NCBI RefSeq assembly: GCF_025628895.1 | Contig: NZ_JAOTJC010000007.1 | Coordinates: 186,001 to 250,000 of the forward strand | Source: Alteromonas salexigens | GTDB taxonomy: Bacteria > Pseudomonadota > Gammaproteobacteria > Enterobacterales > Alteromonadaceae | Direction of reading: 5' to 3' | DNA: 64,000 bases | Shown here: piece by piece, positions 55,251-64,000 of the stretch | Position numbering within the stretch: the first letter of the stretch is position 1 | How the letters are laid out: every line of letters starts with the position of its first letter | Position numbers and translations under genes: made by a program | Notes under the pieces: generated by a model | The model's input: only the letters and a program-made list of their open reading frames with translations | Told to the model about the DNA's origin: nothing | Database searches by the model: none

Positions 55251-57962
55251 TTATTTTTTCAGGTATTCCCGGATCACATAATGCAGAATACCGCCATGCT
55301 CGAAGTACGTGAACTCATTCGCGGTATCGATGCGCACGTCCATCATGACCTGCTTGGTGTCACCGTCGTCCGAGGTAATAGTTACCTCAACTTCTTTCTG
55401 CCCTTTCCCGACGGCAGCTACTGAGAAGCGTTCGTCGCCGCGGATATCCAGCGAGTCGGCGCTGTCACCAGGCTTAAACTGCAGTGGCAATATTCCCATC
55501 CCAATCAGATTGGAGCGGTGAATACGCTCATAGCTTTCTGCCATTACGGCTTTTACGCCCATCAGCGACGGCCCTTTCGCTGCCCAGTCCCGGCTTGACC
55601 CGGTACCGTACTCCTTGCCGCCTATTACTACAGCAGGAACCTCATCCTGCATGTAGCGCATGGCTGCATGGAAGATAGACATACCGTCACCGCTGGGGAA
55701 GTGCGTGGTGGCACTGCCCGTGGTGCCCGGTGCCAGCTGATTTTTCAGCCTGACATTGGCAAAGGTGCCCCGCATCATGACTTCATGGTTACCCCGACGA
55801 GAGCCATAAGAGTTGAAGTCTTTCGGATCCACGCCCTGCTCCTGCAGGTACTCGCCAGCCGGACTTTCCGGCGCTATCGCCCCCGCCGGAGAGATATGGT
55901 CGGTAGTAATGGAGTCACCCACTTTCACCAGGCAGCGCGCATTATCAATGGATTTAAGCGCCGCAGGCGTGTCGCCCATATCCTTAAAGAATGGCGGATG
56001 TTTAATGTAGGTCGACTTAGGCCAGTCATACACGGACGTAGTCGACACATCCAGGTTATTCCAGATCTCGTTACCTTTGAATACGTCCGCATATTTAGTT
56101 TTAAACAGATCGCCGGTCACAAACTCGCGTACTTTCGACTGAATTTCATCTTCAGTAGGCCAGATATCCTTCAGATACACCGGCTTGCCGTCTTTACTCT
56201 GTCCTATAGGCTCCGACGTGATATCCACTTTCATGTTGCCGGCCAGCGCATAGGCTACTACCAGCGGCGGCGAGGCCAGATAGTTGGCGGCTACGTCAGG
56301 GTGAATACGCCCTTCGAAGTTACGGTTGCCTGATAATACTGAGGTGACCGTTAACTTGGCTTTGCGTACCGCATCGGTAATGGGATCAGGCAGCGGACCA
56401 GAATTACCGATACAGGTAGTACAGCCGTAGCCCACCAGGTTAAAGCCAAGTTTTTCCAGCGGCTCCATCAGGCCGGCGTCTTCCAGGTACTGAGTGACCA
56501 CCTGCGAGCCAGGGGCCAGCGAGGTTTTTACCCAGGGTTTGCGTACCAGTCCCAGTTCCACGGCTTTTTGCGCTACCAGACCGGCACCCACCAGCACCGA
56601 CGGGTTAGACGTGTTGGTACAGCTGGTGATAGCCGCGATGACAATGGCACCGTCTTCCAGATGGAACTGGCTGCCATTGTAATCCACATACGAATCGTGT
56701 TCTTCGTCCAGCTCAGGTGCCGTGCCACCTTCGGCGACAAATTTCGACTCCTCGTCCAGCGTTTTCACATCAATTTGCGAACGATACCAGTCGGTAAACG
56801 CACCTGCGGCCTTGGTCAGCGGAATGCGATCCTGTGGACGTTTAGGCCCGGCAATGGATGGCACCACCTCACCCAGATCAAGCTCCAGTGTTTCGTGGTA
56901 AGTGGCATCCTTGGTACTGTCGTCGTGCCACAAGCCGGCAGATTTGGTGTATTCCTCTACCAGTTTGATTTGTTTCTCATCGCGGCCTGTCAGGTTCAGG
57001 TAATCCAGTGCCACACTGTCCACCGGGAAAATACCGCAGGTTGCGCCATATTCTGGCGCCATGTTGGCGATGGTGGCCCGGTCTGCCGTGGTCAGGTACT
57101 TCAGCCCCGGTCCGTAAAACTCAACAAATTTGCCAACCACACCGTGTTCTCGCAGTTGCTCGGTAATGGTTAATACCATATCGGTGGCGGTTACGCCGGC
57201 GGGTAATTTTCCTGACAGACGGAAGCCCACCACTTTCGGTAACAGCATGGTCACCGGCTGCCCCAGCATGGCCGCTTCCGCTTCGATACCGCCAACACCC
57301 CAGCCTAAAATCCCCAGGCCGTTGATCATGGTGGTGTGAGAGTCAGTACCTACCAGGGTATCCGGGTACACGTAGGTGGTATCGCCTTCCTGCTTGGTAA
57401 AGGCGCAACGAGCCAGGTATTCAAGGTTCACCTGATGCACAATGCCGCGACCTGGTGGCACCACTTTGAAGTTATCAAAGGAGGACTGCCCCCACTTCAA
57501 AAACTGGTAGCGTTCCCGGTTTCGTTGAATTTCAATGTCGGTGTTCTTTTCGAAAGAGTCTTCATTGGCAAAATAATCCACCATCACCGAGTGGTCGATA
57601 ACCAGCTCTACCGGGTTCAGTGGATTAATCGCCTGCGCGTCGCCTCCCAGAGAGTCCACGGCGTCCCGCATGGCCGCCAAATCCACGATGGCGGGCACCC
57701 CGGTAAAGTCCTGCAATATAACCCGGGCCGGCACAAAGGAGATTTCCTGCTCGCTGTCGTCACTGGTATCCCACTTCGCTACGTGGTCAATATCGGCGCT
57801 GTCCACGAACTCTTCGTGCTCATGCCGTAACAGGTTTTCCAGTAATATCTTGATGCAGAATGGCAGGCGCCCGAGGTCGTATTTCTGAGCTACCTGGTCG
57901 AAGCTGATGGCTTTATACTCATTGCCACCCACACTGAGCTTAGAATAAGATTGATATTTCAC
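55251..57962 (-). CDS. acnA: Aconitate hydratase A
   Basis: A 903-residue [4Fe-4S] enzyme that isomerises citrate to isocitrate in the TCA cycle. Cluster cysteines are in SCTNTSNP and GCTTCIGNSG. The N-terminal order (YDLGRLPFCIKILLENLLRHE, GTDSHTTMINGLGILGWGVGGIEAEAAMLGQP split across 200-250) and the length are those of the IRP/AcnA type rather than AcnB. It runs alone, with the 384-base region to its right shared with gpmA. Confidence 0.96.
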   Translation of the reverse strand: MKYQSYSKLSVGGNEYKAISFDQVAQKYDLGRLPFCIKILLENLLRHEHEEFVDSADIDHVAKWDTSDDSEQEISFVPARVILQDFTGVPAIVDLAAMRDAVDSLGGDAQAINPLNPVELVIDHSVMVDYFANEDSFEKNTDIEIQRNRERYQFLKWGQSSFDNFKVVPPGRGIVHQVNLEYLARCAFTKQEGDTTYVYPDTLVGTDSHTTMINGLGILGWGVGGIEAEAAMLGQPVTMLLPKVVGFRLSGKLPAGVTATDMVLTITEQLREHGVVGKFVEFYGPGLKYLTTADRATIANMAPEYGATCGIFPVDSVALDYLNLTGRDEKQIKLVEEYTKSAGLWHDDSTKDATYHETLELDLGEVVPSIAGPKRPQDRIPLTKAAGAFTDWYRSQIDVKTLDEESKFVAEGGTAPELDEEHDSYVDYNGSQFHLEDGAIVIAAITSCTNTSNPSVLVGAGLVAQKAVELGLVRKPWVKTSLAPGSQVVTQYLEDAGLMEPLEKLGFNLVGYGCTTCIGNSGPLPDPITDAVRKAKLTVTSVLSGNRNFEGRIHPDVAANYLASPPLVVAYALAGNMKVDITSEPIGQSKDGKPVYLKDIWPTEDEIQSKVREFVTGDLFKTKYADVFKGNEIWNNLDVSTTSVYDWPKSTYIKHPPFFKDMGDTPAALKSIDNARCLVKVGDSITTDHISPAGAIAPESPAGEYLQEQGVDPKDFNSYGSRRGNHEVMMRGTFANVRLKNQLAPGTTGSATTHFPSGDGMSIFHAAMRYMQDEVPAVVIGGKEYGTGSSRDWAAKGPSLMGVKAVMAESYERIHRSNLIGMGILPLQFKPGDSADSLDIRGDERFSVAAVGKGQKEVEVTITSDDGDTKQVMMDVRIDTANEFTYFEHGGILHYVIREYLKK

Positions 57963-58346
57963 GCGTTCGTCATCCTTTTACTTGTTGCAGAGTTAATGCG
58001 CCAACCTCGTTTGGTGCCGAAATAGGCGTACTTTTAACCAGTGTATACGCCTGCAATCTAAAAAAAAGTTCACCTGACGGGATAAGCCGTTTCAACCTTT
58101 TGTCTAAAGCCTGTCAAACGGGCCAGAGCCCGTGTGATCTTTTTTATTTTTACCGGAGCCCCTCAGCGGTAATCTGCTCTGTTTTGCATCAGTTGCTAAA
58201 GGTGGCTGGTATAACCTGCCGGGCCGTGCTGGATTTTTCAGAGCGTATCGAAGATGATATGCTCCACAACATAGACGGCGGGGCCACAGCAGGCGCCGTG
58301 CGTGCAGCAGACTTTTCATCAACTCCTACCTACAGGTAATTTAACT
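57963..58346. other. Gene-free region between acnA and gpmA
   Basis: No gene is supported in these 384 bases. They contain the divergent promoters of acnA and gpmA. A hairpin ACGGGC-CAGA-GCCCGT (58118-58133) followed six bases later by TTTTTTATTTTT looks like a rightward terminator in front of gpmA. The 79-codon open frame here has no family resemblance. Confidence 0.5.
58118..58152 (+). terminator. Terminator-like hairpin upstream of gpmA
   Basis: A six-bp stem with loop CAGA, then GTGATC and a T-rich run. No rightward gene lies before it, so it may end a short RNA or act as an attenuator. Confidence 0.4.
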
Positions 58347-59093
58347 ATGTATAAACTGGTACTTATTCGTCATGGCGAAAGTCAGTGGAATCTGGAAAAC
58401 CGTTTCACCGGCTGGCACGATGTGGACTTAACTGACACAGGTGTCGCGCAGGCTACTACTGCGGGCCAACTGATGAAAGAAGCTGGCTTCGAGTTTGATT
58501 TGGCTTACACCTCGGTACTGCTGCGCGCTATTAAAACGCTGAATATCGCTTTGGATGAAATGGGTCAGCACTACATTCCGGTAGAGCGGCACTGGCGTTT
58601 GAACGAGCGTCATTACGGCGCCCTGACTGGTTTGAACAAAGCAGAAACCGCCGAGAAGCACGGTGAAGAACAGGTAAAAATCTGGCGTCGTAGCTTTGAT
58701 GTACCGCCACCGGCCGTAGAAATGGACAGCGAGCACTTCCCGGGCCATGACCGTCGCTACAGCCAGATAGACCCGGATATTTTGCCTCGCGGTGAAAGCC
58801 TGAAACTGACTATCGATCGGGTACTGCCGTTCTGGCACGATCAGATCCGTCCTGCCATTCAGGCTGGTAAGCGCATCATTATTGCCGCTCATGGCAACAG
58901 CCTGCGCGCACTGGTGAAATACTTAGATGGTATGTCAGATGACGAAGTGCTGAATCTGAATATTCCCACGGGTGTGCCGCTGGTTTACGAACTGGACGAA
59001 AACATGAAGCCCATCTCAAAAGAATACCTGGGCGATGCTGACTCTGTAAAAGCCATGATGGACGCGGTTGCCAAGCAAGGCAGCAAGCAATAG
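58347..59093 (+). CDS. gpmA: 2,3-bisphosphoglycerate-dependent phosphoglycerate mutase
   Basis: A 248-residue glycolytic enzyme that interconverts 3- and 2-phosphoglycerate. The phosphohistidine motif IRHGESQWN starts at residue 7, with [16 protein letters not shown] and [14 protein letters not shown] as the other active-site blocks. ATG 58347 is chosen by family alignment; the open frame extends 15 codons upstream. A bidirectional terminator follows. Confidence 0.96.
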   Translation: MYKLVLIRHGESQWNLENRFTGWHDVDLTDTGVAQATTAGQLMKEAGFEFDLAYTSVLLRAIKTLNIALDEMGQHYIPVERHWRLNERHYGALTGLNKAETAEKHGEEQVKIWRRSFDVPPPAVEMDSEHFPGHDRRYSQIDPDILPRGESLKLTIDRVLPFWHDQIRPAIQAGKRIIIAAHGNSLRALVKYLDGMSDDEVLNLNIPTGVPLVYELDENMKPISKEYLGDADSVKAMMDAVAKQGSKQ

Positions 59094-59114
59094 TAACGCG
59101 GGTTACTGACTAGC

Positions 59115-59140
59115 AAAAAAGGGCCAACAGGCCCTTTTTT
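59115..59140. terminator. Bidirectional terminator after gpmA
   Basis: AAAAAAGGGCC-AACA-GGCCCTTTTTT, a symmetric hairpin between the ends of gpmA and the DUF5916 gene. Confidence 0.92.
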
Positions 59141-59177
59141 AATGCCGGCAATCACCGGTGAAAGTTCGTAGCAACGG

Positions 59178-61568
59178 CTACTGTAACCACGCGTAACTGA
59201 ACTTCATAAATACCGACTTCTCGGTTTCTTTCAGTTCCTGAAGCGGTGCTTCCTGAAATCCTGAACTGGCCATCCCGACAAAAAACTTGGTCAGCGGATT
59301 AAGTTTATATGAGTACAGTAATTGCACACCCAACGACCGGGTAAGCGGTTCAACTTCGGCGTCGTAATTATCCGGGTTACGATGAATATTGTTATACGCC
59401 ACAATTAAGCGCAGATACTGTCGTGCATCAAACTGGTACGTCACACGCATATCACTGAGCCGGGCGGTAAATAACTGCGCGCCGTCCACATCAAGGTTGC
59501 TGTAGGTATGGCGCAACCGAACCTGTGCATGTTTACCAATATTCATATCCAACCGGGATTCGGTATACAACTGGTCGCCAAGCCGGTTATTGGCAAAATC
59601 GACCTGGTCACCTACCCGAATGAAGTTGCTGACATAGATGATCGGACTGGGCCGGGCTTCCATGTACAAACTGGTAGAGTCTTCTTCAAACATGGTGGCA
59701 TTGTTGGTCACTGTGAGTACGGAAGGATCGAACCGCAACCCCAGGCGTTCCCGCTTTACATGGCCAATTTCCACAAAGGACTGCATGGTGCCACGGACGC
59801 TCAAGTACGCTTCCGCTTCACGCTCCAACAACTCGCCGGCATCGTTGTGGGTGATATCCCAGTCGCCACTTAACAGTATACGATTCCACCAGCTGTCATT
59901 ATTCCACCACCGGTAGCCGCCCCCAATCACGCTGCGGTGAAAGTCGGCTTTGGTTTCAAAGCCCAGGTCGGCGCGAAAATCTTTGTAGTTGGCGTATTGG
60001 TCGGCCCGGAAGAACCAGTCGCGCTCATCATGGCGATAATTCACCCGCCATGATTTGCCGGTAAAGGCGTCATCTTTGCGGGTTCGCAGGGCAGTTTCAC
60101 TGGAGTCTTCGCTGTTGGTACAGTCGTTGTCGCAAAAGTCCTGATAAAGCGTAATCGGGTACTGGGTATTAGAAACCACAAACTGGGCGCGCAGGGTGTC
60201 CTGCGGCGTGAGGCGATACTTCGCGTCCACCCCGGTCACATAGTTATGGTATTCATCCGCTTCCCGCAGCGTAGACACCATGCCGATAGACAAATCATTG
60301 CTCACATCATAACGGTAACGCAGGGCGGCGTTTACCGTATCACTGTCCAGCTCTGCCACGCTGGAGCTCAGGTTGCCCGGAACAATAAAGCGGGTCACCT
60401 GATCATCCGCCACAAACGCCCCAAAGGTGTGTTTCCCGCTCTGACCGGTTAGCTTTGCGCCATAGTCTGGCGTCGCGATATTGCGGGTGTACACCAGCCG
60501 CTGGTTACTGGTGAAATAGCCGGCGTTTTCCACAAAGAAAGGCCGCCGTTCATCGAAAAATAATGAGAAGGTATTATTAATGCTAACCTGCGCTACATCG
60601 GACTCAACTTGCGAGAAGTCAGGGTTGAGGGTAGCCTGCAATGACATCTGCGGGGTGATGCCCCATTTCACATCTAATCCGACTTCCCGGGCGTCGGTGT
60701 CCTGCCATCCTTCATCGGTGAACGGGTCACGGGTTTTTCCTTTGCCCAGCACCAGGGTAGGCACAATCGCCAGGTTATTTCCCTGCGTGGCGCGCTCAAA
60801 CCCCCGCACCTCGCCCATCTGGCATAGTGCACAGGCGTTGTCTCTGTCCAGCGGCATGTTGGACAGACGCATGCGGTCTTCGCGGGGGTACATACGCACA
60901 AATTCGGCACCCCAGGTTTTCGGTTGTGAGCTCTCTTCGAAATTCAGTACCCGTAGTGGAATCGCCATTTCCACCACATAGCCTGTGTCAGTAATGGTGC
61001 CGGCAGACTCCCAGATGGCGTTCCAGCTGTCACTTTCCTGGCCGGTCATTTCGTTTTCGATAGAGTCGGCCTGCACGCCCAGCGGGTTGGCAAAAAACTG
61101 ATAGGCCAGGCGCTCATTATTGAAGGTATCCAGCTTCACCCCTACCAGGTCATTACTCCAGATACGGTCACGATCCCGGTAGAAGGCACGGATGGCAGTG
61201 GGGTCTGGGTCCTGAGCGATAAACGCGACATGCAGCATATCGCCGTTTTCAAATATCTTAACCTCAGTTTTCACCGGGCTGGCGGTGTTTTCATAAGGGC
61301 GGGTGACAAAATCCAGTGTCACAGAATTCGCCTGCTGCCACTGTGGTTCGTCAAGAATTCCGTCCACCACAGTGCCGCCTTCCACAAAAGGTATAAAGGT
61401 AGCGGCATCGGTTTCACCGGCGAACGCTACTTTGCCTGAACCCGGCTCGTCTTTCTGTTCAATTTCAGGCCGCTCCGCCTGAGGCTCCCCGGGTTCCGTT
61501 ACCGGGTTTGCCACTGCTGCTCCCAGCCAGCAAGCCAGAAGCGCGGTAGCTACGCGTTTGTACATCAT
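59178..61568 (-). CDS. DUF5916 outer-membrane protein with CBM9-like domain
   Basis: A 796-residue exported protein: signal peptide (about 1-20, ending AAVANP), a carbohydrate-binding family 9-like domain (about 55-250; VDGILDEPQWQQA, YQFFANPLGVQADS), then the DUF5916 part predicted to form an outer-membrane beta-barrel (NPDFSQVESDVAQVSINNTF, FFDERRPFFVENAGYF). Members are frequent beside TonB receptors in marine gammaproteobacteria, and their function is unknown; glycan or peptide handling at the cell surface is suspected. It lies next to, and in the same direction as, a TonB-dependent receptor gene. Confidence 0.88.
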   Translation of the reverse strand: MMYKRVATALLACWLGAAVANPVTEPGEPQAERPEIEQKDEPGSGKVAFAGETDAATFIPFVEGGTVVDGILDEPQWQQANSVTLDFVTRPYENTASPVKTEVKIFENGDMLHVAFIAQDPDPTAIRAFYRDRDRIWSNDLVGVKLDTFNNERLAYQFFANPLGVQADSIENEMTGQESDSWNAIWESAGTITDTGYVVEMAIPLRVLNFEESSQPKTWGAEFVRMYPREDRMRLSNMPLDRDNACALCQMGEVRGFERATQGNNLAIVPTLVLGKGKTRDPFTDEGWQDTDAREVGLDVKWGITPQMSLQATLNPDFSQVESDVAQVSINNTFSLFFDERRPFFVENAGYFTSNQRLVYTRNIATPDYGAKLTGQSGKHTFGAFVADDQVTRFIVPGNLSSSVAELDSDTVNAALRYRYDVSNDLSIGMVSTLREADEYHNYVTGVDAKYRLTPQDTLRAQFVVSNTQYPITLYQDFCDNDCTNSEDSSETALRTRKDDAFTGKSWRVNYRHDERDWFFRADQYANYKDFRADLGFETKADFHRSVIGGGYRWWNNDSWWNRILLSGDWDITHNDAGELLEREAEAYLSVRGTMQSFVEIGHVKRERLGLRFDPSVLTVTNNATMFEEDSTSLYMEARPSPIIYVSNFIRVGDQVDFANNRLGDQLYTESRLDMNIGKHAQVRLRHTYSNLDVDGAQLFTARLSDMRVTYQFDARQYLRLIVAYNNIHRNPDNYDAEVEPLTRSLGVQLLYSYKLNPLTKFFVGMASSGFQEAPLQELKETEKSVFMKFSYAWLQ

Positions 61569-61698
61569 ATAACCCTGTCATTATTGTTGTTATATTTTCG
61601 CAGCGGATTGTGCCATAAAGCACACAGCGAAGTACCACAACTCGACAGAGTTACTAAAAGGTGCGTTTACTTGTTATTAACAGCATAAAAAATAACAA

Positions 61699-61721
61699 AA
61701 AGCCCGCATTAAGCGGGCTTT
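61699..61721 (-). terminator. Terminator after second TonB receptor gene
   Basis: AAAGCCCGC-ATTAA-GCGGGCTTT; read leftward it continues into a T run. It ends the receptor transcript before the DUF5916 gene. Confidence 0.85.
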
Positions 61722-61746
61722 GTCGTTAGCTATCGGACGTCAGGAC

Positions 61747-64000
61747 TTAGTATAAGTCGAACGTTTTCGTGAAGCGCAGACCAAACTCACTGCGGTCATT
61801 GCTGCGTACGATCCCTACGTAACCGTTTTGCGCCAGACGGCCCTGGTCGTAGATTTCATTGAGTACGTTCTTACCGTACAGACTGACAGACCAGTCACCG
61901 GCAGCCGGCTCATAAACCACACTGAAGCCCACCATTTCACGTGAATCGATCATCTCGTATTCGTTAAACGACGATTGTCCCTGCATCTCACCTCGGAACG
62001 AGTAATCGGCGTTTAAGGTAACTAAATCACCGTTTTCCAGTTCGATAAAGTAGCTCGGAGCGATCATCACGGTCCAGCGCGGTGTCAGGGCCGGTGAATC
62101 ACCTTCGCCGATACCGATAACATTCTCGTCCACTTCAGCAATTTCGGCATCCAGATAACCTACTGCAGTCCGCAATATGAAGTTGTCAGAGATATCGATA
62201 GTGCCTTCCAGCTCAATACCCTGAGCTTCTGACTTACCTGCGTTCTCCACAATGGTTACGAACCCGCCACCTGACTGTGGGTCAGAATAAGGCAGAGCAA
62301 GGTCGGTATATTCAGTATGGAACAGAGCTGCCATGAAGGAGACCCGATCCGCAACCTTACCTTTTAAACCCATTTCGTAGTTAATGGCAGTGGTTTCGTC
62401 AAACGACACGAACTGCTGTGGGCCACCAAATGGTCGCGGCGGGAAACCACCGGTCTGGTAGCCTTTCTGGATAGTGGCGTACACATTCATGTCACGGCTA
62501 AGTTTATAGGCCGTGTTTACGTCCCAGGTAACTTCGCTGAAGTCTGCTTCACGGTATGCCCGCTCGCCACCGAACGAGGGGAACAGCGCATTGGCTTCTT
62601 TTTCGTCACGGGAGTAACGCAGACCACCGCCTACCGACAGCTTTTCAGTCAGGCTATAAGATACGTTGGCATACGCAGCGTACGCATTGGTTTCCTGCTC
62701 CAGGTCAAAATAACCGTAACCACCACAGAAACCACACACATCTGTCACCGGTGTTACACCGTCATTCAGCAGACCATCCGGTACATTGAACGGACTGAAT
62801 ACCCACGGACCTGATTTGGTATTGCCGTCTTCGTTGAAGTAGTACAGGCCGGAAACGAAGTCAAAGTTCTCGTAGGCACCGTTAACTTGCAGTTCCAGCG
62901 ACGACTGGTCGGCTTCACCGGTTTCCGGGAATTCAGACAGGTTCAGCGGCGAGGCGTCATCATCCAGACCCCCTTCGTATTCTGACGAACGGGTGCTGGC
63001 AATAATCTTCACATCAATATTGCGGCTGGCTGCCCATTGTGCCGTAACAGCAGCGCCCCAGCCCGAGTACTCGGTAGACTCAATACCGGCCACGGTGGTA
63101 CCCAGGTCGTCAGGGTCGTCCGGGATCAGCGACGGGTCGAGCAGATAAAACTCACCGTCATTAATGCTGAAATTAGTCGGGCGGTCATCAGTAAACTCAA
63201 TGGTATATGGCGACTGACCTGATTCGTTTTCTACAAAATCAAACGCGGCAGTCACTGAGAAATCGTTAGTGAACTGGTACTTGGCAGCAACACGGCCACT
63301 GTACTCTTGCTCTTCACCAATCTCTTTTTCTGGGTTGGTCAGATTAACCGCCTCACCCACACCGTCACGACGCTTAAAAGAGCCGGTGGCTGATACACTG
63401 AAATCGTCAGTGATATCAGAGTTTACATACACGTCTGTGGCCAGGCGTCCTCGGGTACCTACCCGCGCTGAGACCGTGGCAATATCCTGATCGCCCGGCT
63501 GCTTGGTAATAATATTTACCGCGCCACCCAGGGTATTACGGCCATACAGCGTACCTTGTGGGCCACGCAGTACTTCCACACGCTGAATATTGGGCAGCGA
63601 CATGTTCGCGCCCATCTGACGGCCAAGGTATACGCCATCCAGGTAAACACCAACACCTGGGTCGGTGGTGATAATGTGATCCTGCAGACCAATACCACGG
63701 ATAAACACCGACGCGTGACCGGTATTCCCTACACCATAGCGGCTGATATTCAGATTCGGTACGTATTTGCCTACATCGTCAAGGTTGGTGACGTTGGTGT
63801 CGTCAATCAAACCTTCCCCAATAGAAGAAACCGCAGTGGGTGTTTCATAAATGCTTTCTGTGCGCTTCCGAGCGGTTACCAATACTTTTTCAACGTCCGT
63901 TTCTTTAACTTCTTGCTCGGTTTCCTGAGCCAGAGCGGTAGGACTCAGCAGTGCTGCGATTACGGCCGCCAGTAAAGACGCGCGCGCAGGCAGACCGTTT
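61747..64000 (-). CDS. TonB-dependent receptor, N-terminus beyond window
   Basis: At least 750 residues of an outer-membrane receptor. The coding frame runs to the window edge through a signal peptide (PARASLLAAVIAALLSPTALAQ), so only a few residues are missing. A putative TonB box follows (EKVLVTARKR). The plug has VFIRGIGLQDHIITTDPGVGVYLDGVYLG and VEVLRGPQGTLYGRNTLGGAVNI, the type often found in receptors for plant or algal compounds and siderophores. The barrel ends in an aromatic residue (KTFDLY). An internal GTG/ATG at 63882 is not the real start. Ligand unknown. Confidence 0.92.
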   Translation of the reverse strand, partial: NGLPARASLLAAVIAALLSPTALAQETEQEVKETDVEKVLVTARKRTESIYETPTAVSSIGEGLIDDTNVTNLDDVGKYVPNLNISRYGVGNTGHASVFIRGIGLQDHIITTDPGVGVYLDGVYLGRQMGANMSLPNIQRVEVLRGPQGTLYGRNTLGGAVNIITKQPGDQDIATVSARVGTRGRLATDVYVNSDITDDFSVSATGSFKRRDGVGEAVNLTNPEKEIGEEQEYSGRVAAKYQFTNDFSVTAAFDFVENESGQSPYTIEFTDDRPTNFSINDGEFYLLDPSLIPDDPDDLGTTVAGIESTEYSGWGAAVTAQWAASRNIDVKIIASTRSSEYEGGLDDDASPLNLSEFPETGEADQSSLELQVNGAYENFDFVSGLYYFNEDGNTKSGPWVFSPFNVPDGLLNDGVTPVTDVCGFCGGYGYFDLEQETNAYAAYANVSYSLTEKLSVGGGLRYSRDEKEANALFPSFGGERAYREADFSEVTWDVNTAYKLSRDMNVYATIQKGYQTGGFPPRPFGGPQQFVSFDETTAINYEMGLKGKVADRVSFMAALFHTEYTDLALPYSDPQSGGGFVTIVENAGKSEAQGIELEGTIDISDNFILRTAVGYLDAEIAEVDENVIGIGEGDSPALTPRWTVMIAPSYFIELENGDLVTLNADYSFRGEMQGQSSFNEYEMIDSREMVGFSVVYEPAAGDWSVSLYGKNVLNEIYDQGRLAQNGYVGIVRSNDRSEFGLRFTKTFDLY

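Noticed and set aside
58100..58339. 79-codon open frames on both strands upstream of gpmA
   Set aside because: No binding site, no conservation cue, and a terminator-like stem inside.
1..64000. CRISPR arrays, tRNA/rRNA genes, insertion sequences or prophage
   Set aside because: I saw no regular spaced repeats, cloverleaf sequences, transposase, integrase or phage structural genes.

Overview
The window is about 64 kb of chromosome from a gammaproteobacterium, most likely a marine member of the Alteromonadales (Alteromonas or a close relative). The main reasons are the intact nnr-tsaE-amiB-mutL-miaA-hfq-hflX-hflK-hflC block with queG divergent from it, the rsd/nudC/hemE neighbourhood, two large TonB-dependent receptors, and DUF5916, DUF3392 and DUF4097 proteins of the kind common in that order. 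The genus is inference. I found no rRNA, tRNA, CRISPR array, insertion sequence or prophage.

Layout: 0-4 kb holds a cut-off small gene, a GAF-GGDEF diguanylate cyclase and a TonB-dependent receptor. 4.2-10.2 kb is a complete ligase-associated DNA repair cassette: pdeM phosphoesterase and Lhr-like helicase leftward, metallo-beta-lactamase exonuclease and ATP-dependent ligase rightward. 10.2-19.5 kb holds two glutathione S-transferases, ubiG, a DUF2237 gene, an aldehyde dehydrogenase/acetolactate-synthase-like pair, DUF4112-hemH and an AbgT transporter. 19.9-29.8 kb is the hfl/hfq/mutL superoperon, read leftward. 29.8-36 kb holds queG, a membrane-anchored unknown, hemE, nudC, rsd, and an overlapping trio zur-cheX-yjbQ. 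36-44 kb holds an OmpA-like porin with calcium-binding repeats, dnaB, a lipoprotein, an ECF sigma/anti-sigma/DUF4097 operon, a MOSC protein and rpsF-rpsR-rplI without priB.

45.8-54.8 kb is the most distinctive accessory region. A LacI-type regulator and a Tat-exported TIM-barrel isomerase run rightward. A Gfo/Idh oxidoreductase, a TIM-barrel isomerase, an MFS carrier, a GMC dehydrogenase with its Tat-signal small subunit and a periplasmic DUF1080 protein run leftward. Two matching 18-bp operators sit on the two divergent promoters. Together these genes look like a periplasmic 3-keto-glycoside pathway: oxidise a glycoside at C3, cleave it, import the keto-sugar, then reduce and isomerise it. 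Between the MFS and GMC genes lies a 62-codon remnant of a hydroxypyruvate-isomerase-like gene, in frame with and directly behind the MFS stop codon.

54.8-64 kb holds a DUF3392 protein, acnA, gpmA, a DUF5916 outer-membrane protein and a second TonB-dependent receptor whose first residues lie beyond the window. Strong hairpin terminators separate many of these units. Coding starts were moved from the longest frame where a ribosome binding site or family alignment pointed to an internal codon.
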